Shown here in pieces: positions 62,733-64,000 of a stretch of DNA of 64,000 bases. The notes beneath the pieces are model-generated. The model saw nothing but the letters and a program-made list of their open reading frames with translations. It searched no databases and had not been told where the DNA came from. Every line of letters starts with the position of its first letter. Positions within the stretch are counted from its first letter, which is position 1. The DNA comes from Agarivorans sp. Alg241-V36 (GTDB taxonomy: Bacteria; Pseudomonadota; Gammaproteobacteria; Enterobacterales; Celerinatantimonadaceae): NCBI RefSeq assembly GCF_900537085.1, contig NZ_UNRE01000001.1, forward strand, positions 873,163-937,162, written 5' to 3'. A program made the translations under genes and the position numbers.

Positions 62733-63900
62733 ACTGGGTTTAATTGTAAACCCTATTGCTGGTGTTGGCGGCAGCGTAGCACTTAAAGGCTCTGATGGAG
62801 TAAGCGAACAAGCGCTGGCCAGAGGTGCAGAAAAGAAAGCCAACTTACGCGCCGAACAGGCTTTACGGGCACTTAGTGATATTAAGCAAGAGTTTGTTGT
62901 TTACACAGCTTCTGGCGAAATGGGCGAAAGTTTGTGCCAAAAGCTTTCGCTCCCTCATAAAGTTGTTTATCAAGCTCAGCAACCCTCGCAAGCAAGCGAT
63001 ACCCAACAAGCGGCTAAGCAACTAGCGGAACTAGGCATTGAGTTATTGGTGTTTGCTGGTGGAGACGGTACTGCCCGTGATGTGCTTGGCGCTGTGGGCG
63101 AGGGTACTCAATGCCTCGGTATTCCAGCTGGGTGCAAAATTCACTCTGGAGTTTACGGGGTAACGCCAGCAGCTAGTGGCATTGTCATTGAAAAGTTGCT
63201 CAAGGGCGAAATGTTAAGCCTTAAAAGTGCCGAAGTCATGGATATTGATGAGCAAGCATTTCGGGAAGGTAGGGTTCGAGCCAAGTGTTTTGGCGAGATG
63301 TTAGTGCCCGATGAAGTGCGTTATGTTCAATCTGTTAAGCAAGCTGGTATTGAATCTGAAGAGCTGGTTTTACAGGATATCGCCGCTGAAGTGATAGAGT
63401 TGTTAGAAGATGAACAATTTATCGCGGGATCAGGCTCCACTGTAGCCGCTATTATGCAGGAGTTATCACTGCCTAATACTCTTCTGGGAGTAGATTTGGT
63501 TAAAGATCACCAAATCGTCCAAGAGGATTTGACCGCAGCAGAGCTGATTAATAGAATAAGCGACGTAAAAACAAAGCTATTGATTACACCTATTGGTGGT
63601 CAAGGTCATTTATTTGGCCGTGGCAATCAGCAACTAAGTCCTGCGGTTATTCGCAAGCTTGGCCGAGATAATATTGTAGTTGTAGCAAGCAAAACTAAAC
63701 TTAAATCTTTGCATGGACGCCCGTTGATTGTTGATACTGGCGATACAGAACTAGATAAATATTTATCTGGAAGCATCAAGGTAATTACTGGTTACCGCGA
63801 TTATATTATGTATCGAGTATCGAACCCTGAAAATGAGGTTACCGATGCTCAAGAATTATGTCACCCTGCTGCAGACTTACCTGAACAGCCACGACACTAA
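62725..63900 (+). CDS. ATP-NAD kinase-like (PpnK-type) protein
   Basis: A 391-residue protein from the ATG at 62725 with AGAGGG 5 bases upstream; the frame opens two codons earlier at a GTG. N-terminus 'KLGLIVNPIAGVGGSVALKG', then the NAD-kinase-type 'LLVFAGGDGTARDVLGAVGE' with the GGDGT motif and 'CLGIPAGCKIHSGVYGVTPA'. It belongs to the ATP-NAD kinase-like family distinct from NadK; the true substrate is uncertain, since several members are uncharacterised. The C-terminal 'TPIGGQGHLFGRGNQQLSP' is a family feature. Confidence 0.88.
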   Translation: MIKLGLIVNPIAGVGGSVALKGSDGVSEQALARGAEKKANLRAEQALRALSDIKQEFVVYTASGEMGESLCQKLSLPHKVVYQAQQPSQASDTQQAAKQLAELGIELLVFAGGDGTARDVLGAVGEGTQCLGIPAGCKIHSGVYGVTPAASGIVIEKLLKGEMLSLKSAEVMDIDEQAFREGRVRAKCFGEMLVPDEVRYVQSVKQAGIESEELVLQDIAAEVIELLEDEQFIAGSGSTVAAIMQELSLPNTLLGVDLVKDHQIVQEDLTAAELINRISDVKTKLLITPIGGQGHLFGRGNQQLSPAVIRKLGRDNIVVVASKTKLKSLHGRPLIVDTGDTELDKYLSGSIKVITGYRDYIMYRVSNPENEVTDAQELCHPAADLPEQPRH

Positions 63901-64000
63901 TCTAAATGCTCCACCAAAAAATGTTATTCAATACTTAGGTGATCACCTAGGTGTAGTAGCAACTTTGACTGAATTAAGTGGTCGCCCAATGGTGCATTGC
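63845..64000 (+). CDS. Start of a YfcL-like gene, cut by the window end
   Basis: An open frame of 52 codons starts at the ATG at 63845 with GAGG 6 bases upstream and runs off the window. It overlaps the kinase-like gene by 56 bases in another frame. The peptide ('MLKNYVTLLQTYLNSHDT', later 'VIQYLGDHLGVVATLTELSG') recalls YfcL, whose gene lies next to epmC in E. coli, but the match is weak and mostly positional. Confidence 0.55.
   Translation, partial: MLKNYVTLLQTYLNSHDTNLNAPPKNVIQYLGDHLGVVATLTELSGRPMVHC

Overview
The window is chromosomal DNA of a motile gammaproteobacterium of the Alteromonadales/Vibrionales type. The evidence is FlrA/FlrB/FlrC flagellar control, the cmk-rpsA-ihfB-lapA-lapB-pyrF order, an H-NS gene, a rhombosortase, fadIJ, fadL and a DUF406 gene, and the prmB-aroC-epmC block. 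Short flagellins of about 270 residues and the moderate GC content suggest something like Agarivorans, but that genus is a guess from memory and was not checked. No tRNA, rRNA, CRISPR array, insertion sequence or prophage was seen.

Region 1 (1-15.5 kb, + strand) is the late flagellar block: flgH (5' truncated), flgI, flgJ, flgK, flgL, two flagellin genes, flaG, fliD, fliS, a small FliT-like gene, an unusually large Maf-type glycosyltransferase and a second GT-B-like glycosyltransferase. Three sigma-28 promoters can be read by eye. The one for the second flagellin has a run of eight C in its 11-nt spacer, and the downstream glycosyltransferase has a run of nine G in its reading frame. Together they suggest that the flagellar surface may be phase variable.

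Region 2 (15.5-25.5 kb) is a flagellin-glycosylation island. A WecE-like aminotransferase on + converges on a ten-gene operon on -: pseB, pseC, pseF, a pseG-pseH fusion, pseI, an unrecognised 137-residue protein, a methyltransferase, a PhyH-family dioxygenase, a NeuD-like acetyltransferase and a WbqC-family protein. The first five genes give a complete pseudaminic acid pathway. The next five look like a tailoring module that would make a derivative of it, and this is the best candidate here for undescribed chemistry.

Region 3 (25.7-29.8 kb) holds flrA, then flrB-flrC behind a sigma-54-type promoter. Region 4 (30-35.1 kb) is cmk, rpsA, ihfB, lapA, lapB, pyrF. Region 5 (35.1-38.6 kb) has a rhombosortase with queC, then queE, galE and hns.

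Region 6 (38.7-41.6 kb) has a lysine riboswitch ahead of an NhaC-family transporter (probably a lysine carrier), then tdk and a MerR regulator. Region 7 (41.7-55.6 kb) joins fatty-acid genes (fadL, a DUF406 gene, fadI-fadJ with FadR-like operators) with an ECF sigma factor/DUF3379 pair and a six-gene MoxR/Bat operon on -. Region 8 (55.7-64 kb) has an M16 metallopeptidase, sixA, a small basic protein, smrB, prmB, aroC, epmC, an ATP-NAD kinase-like gene and the start of one more gene cut by the window end.
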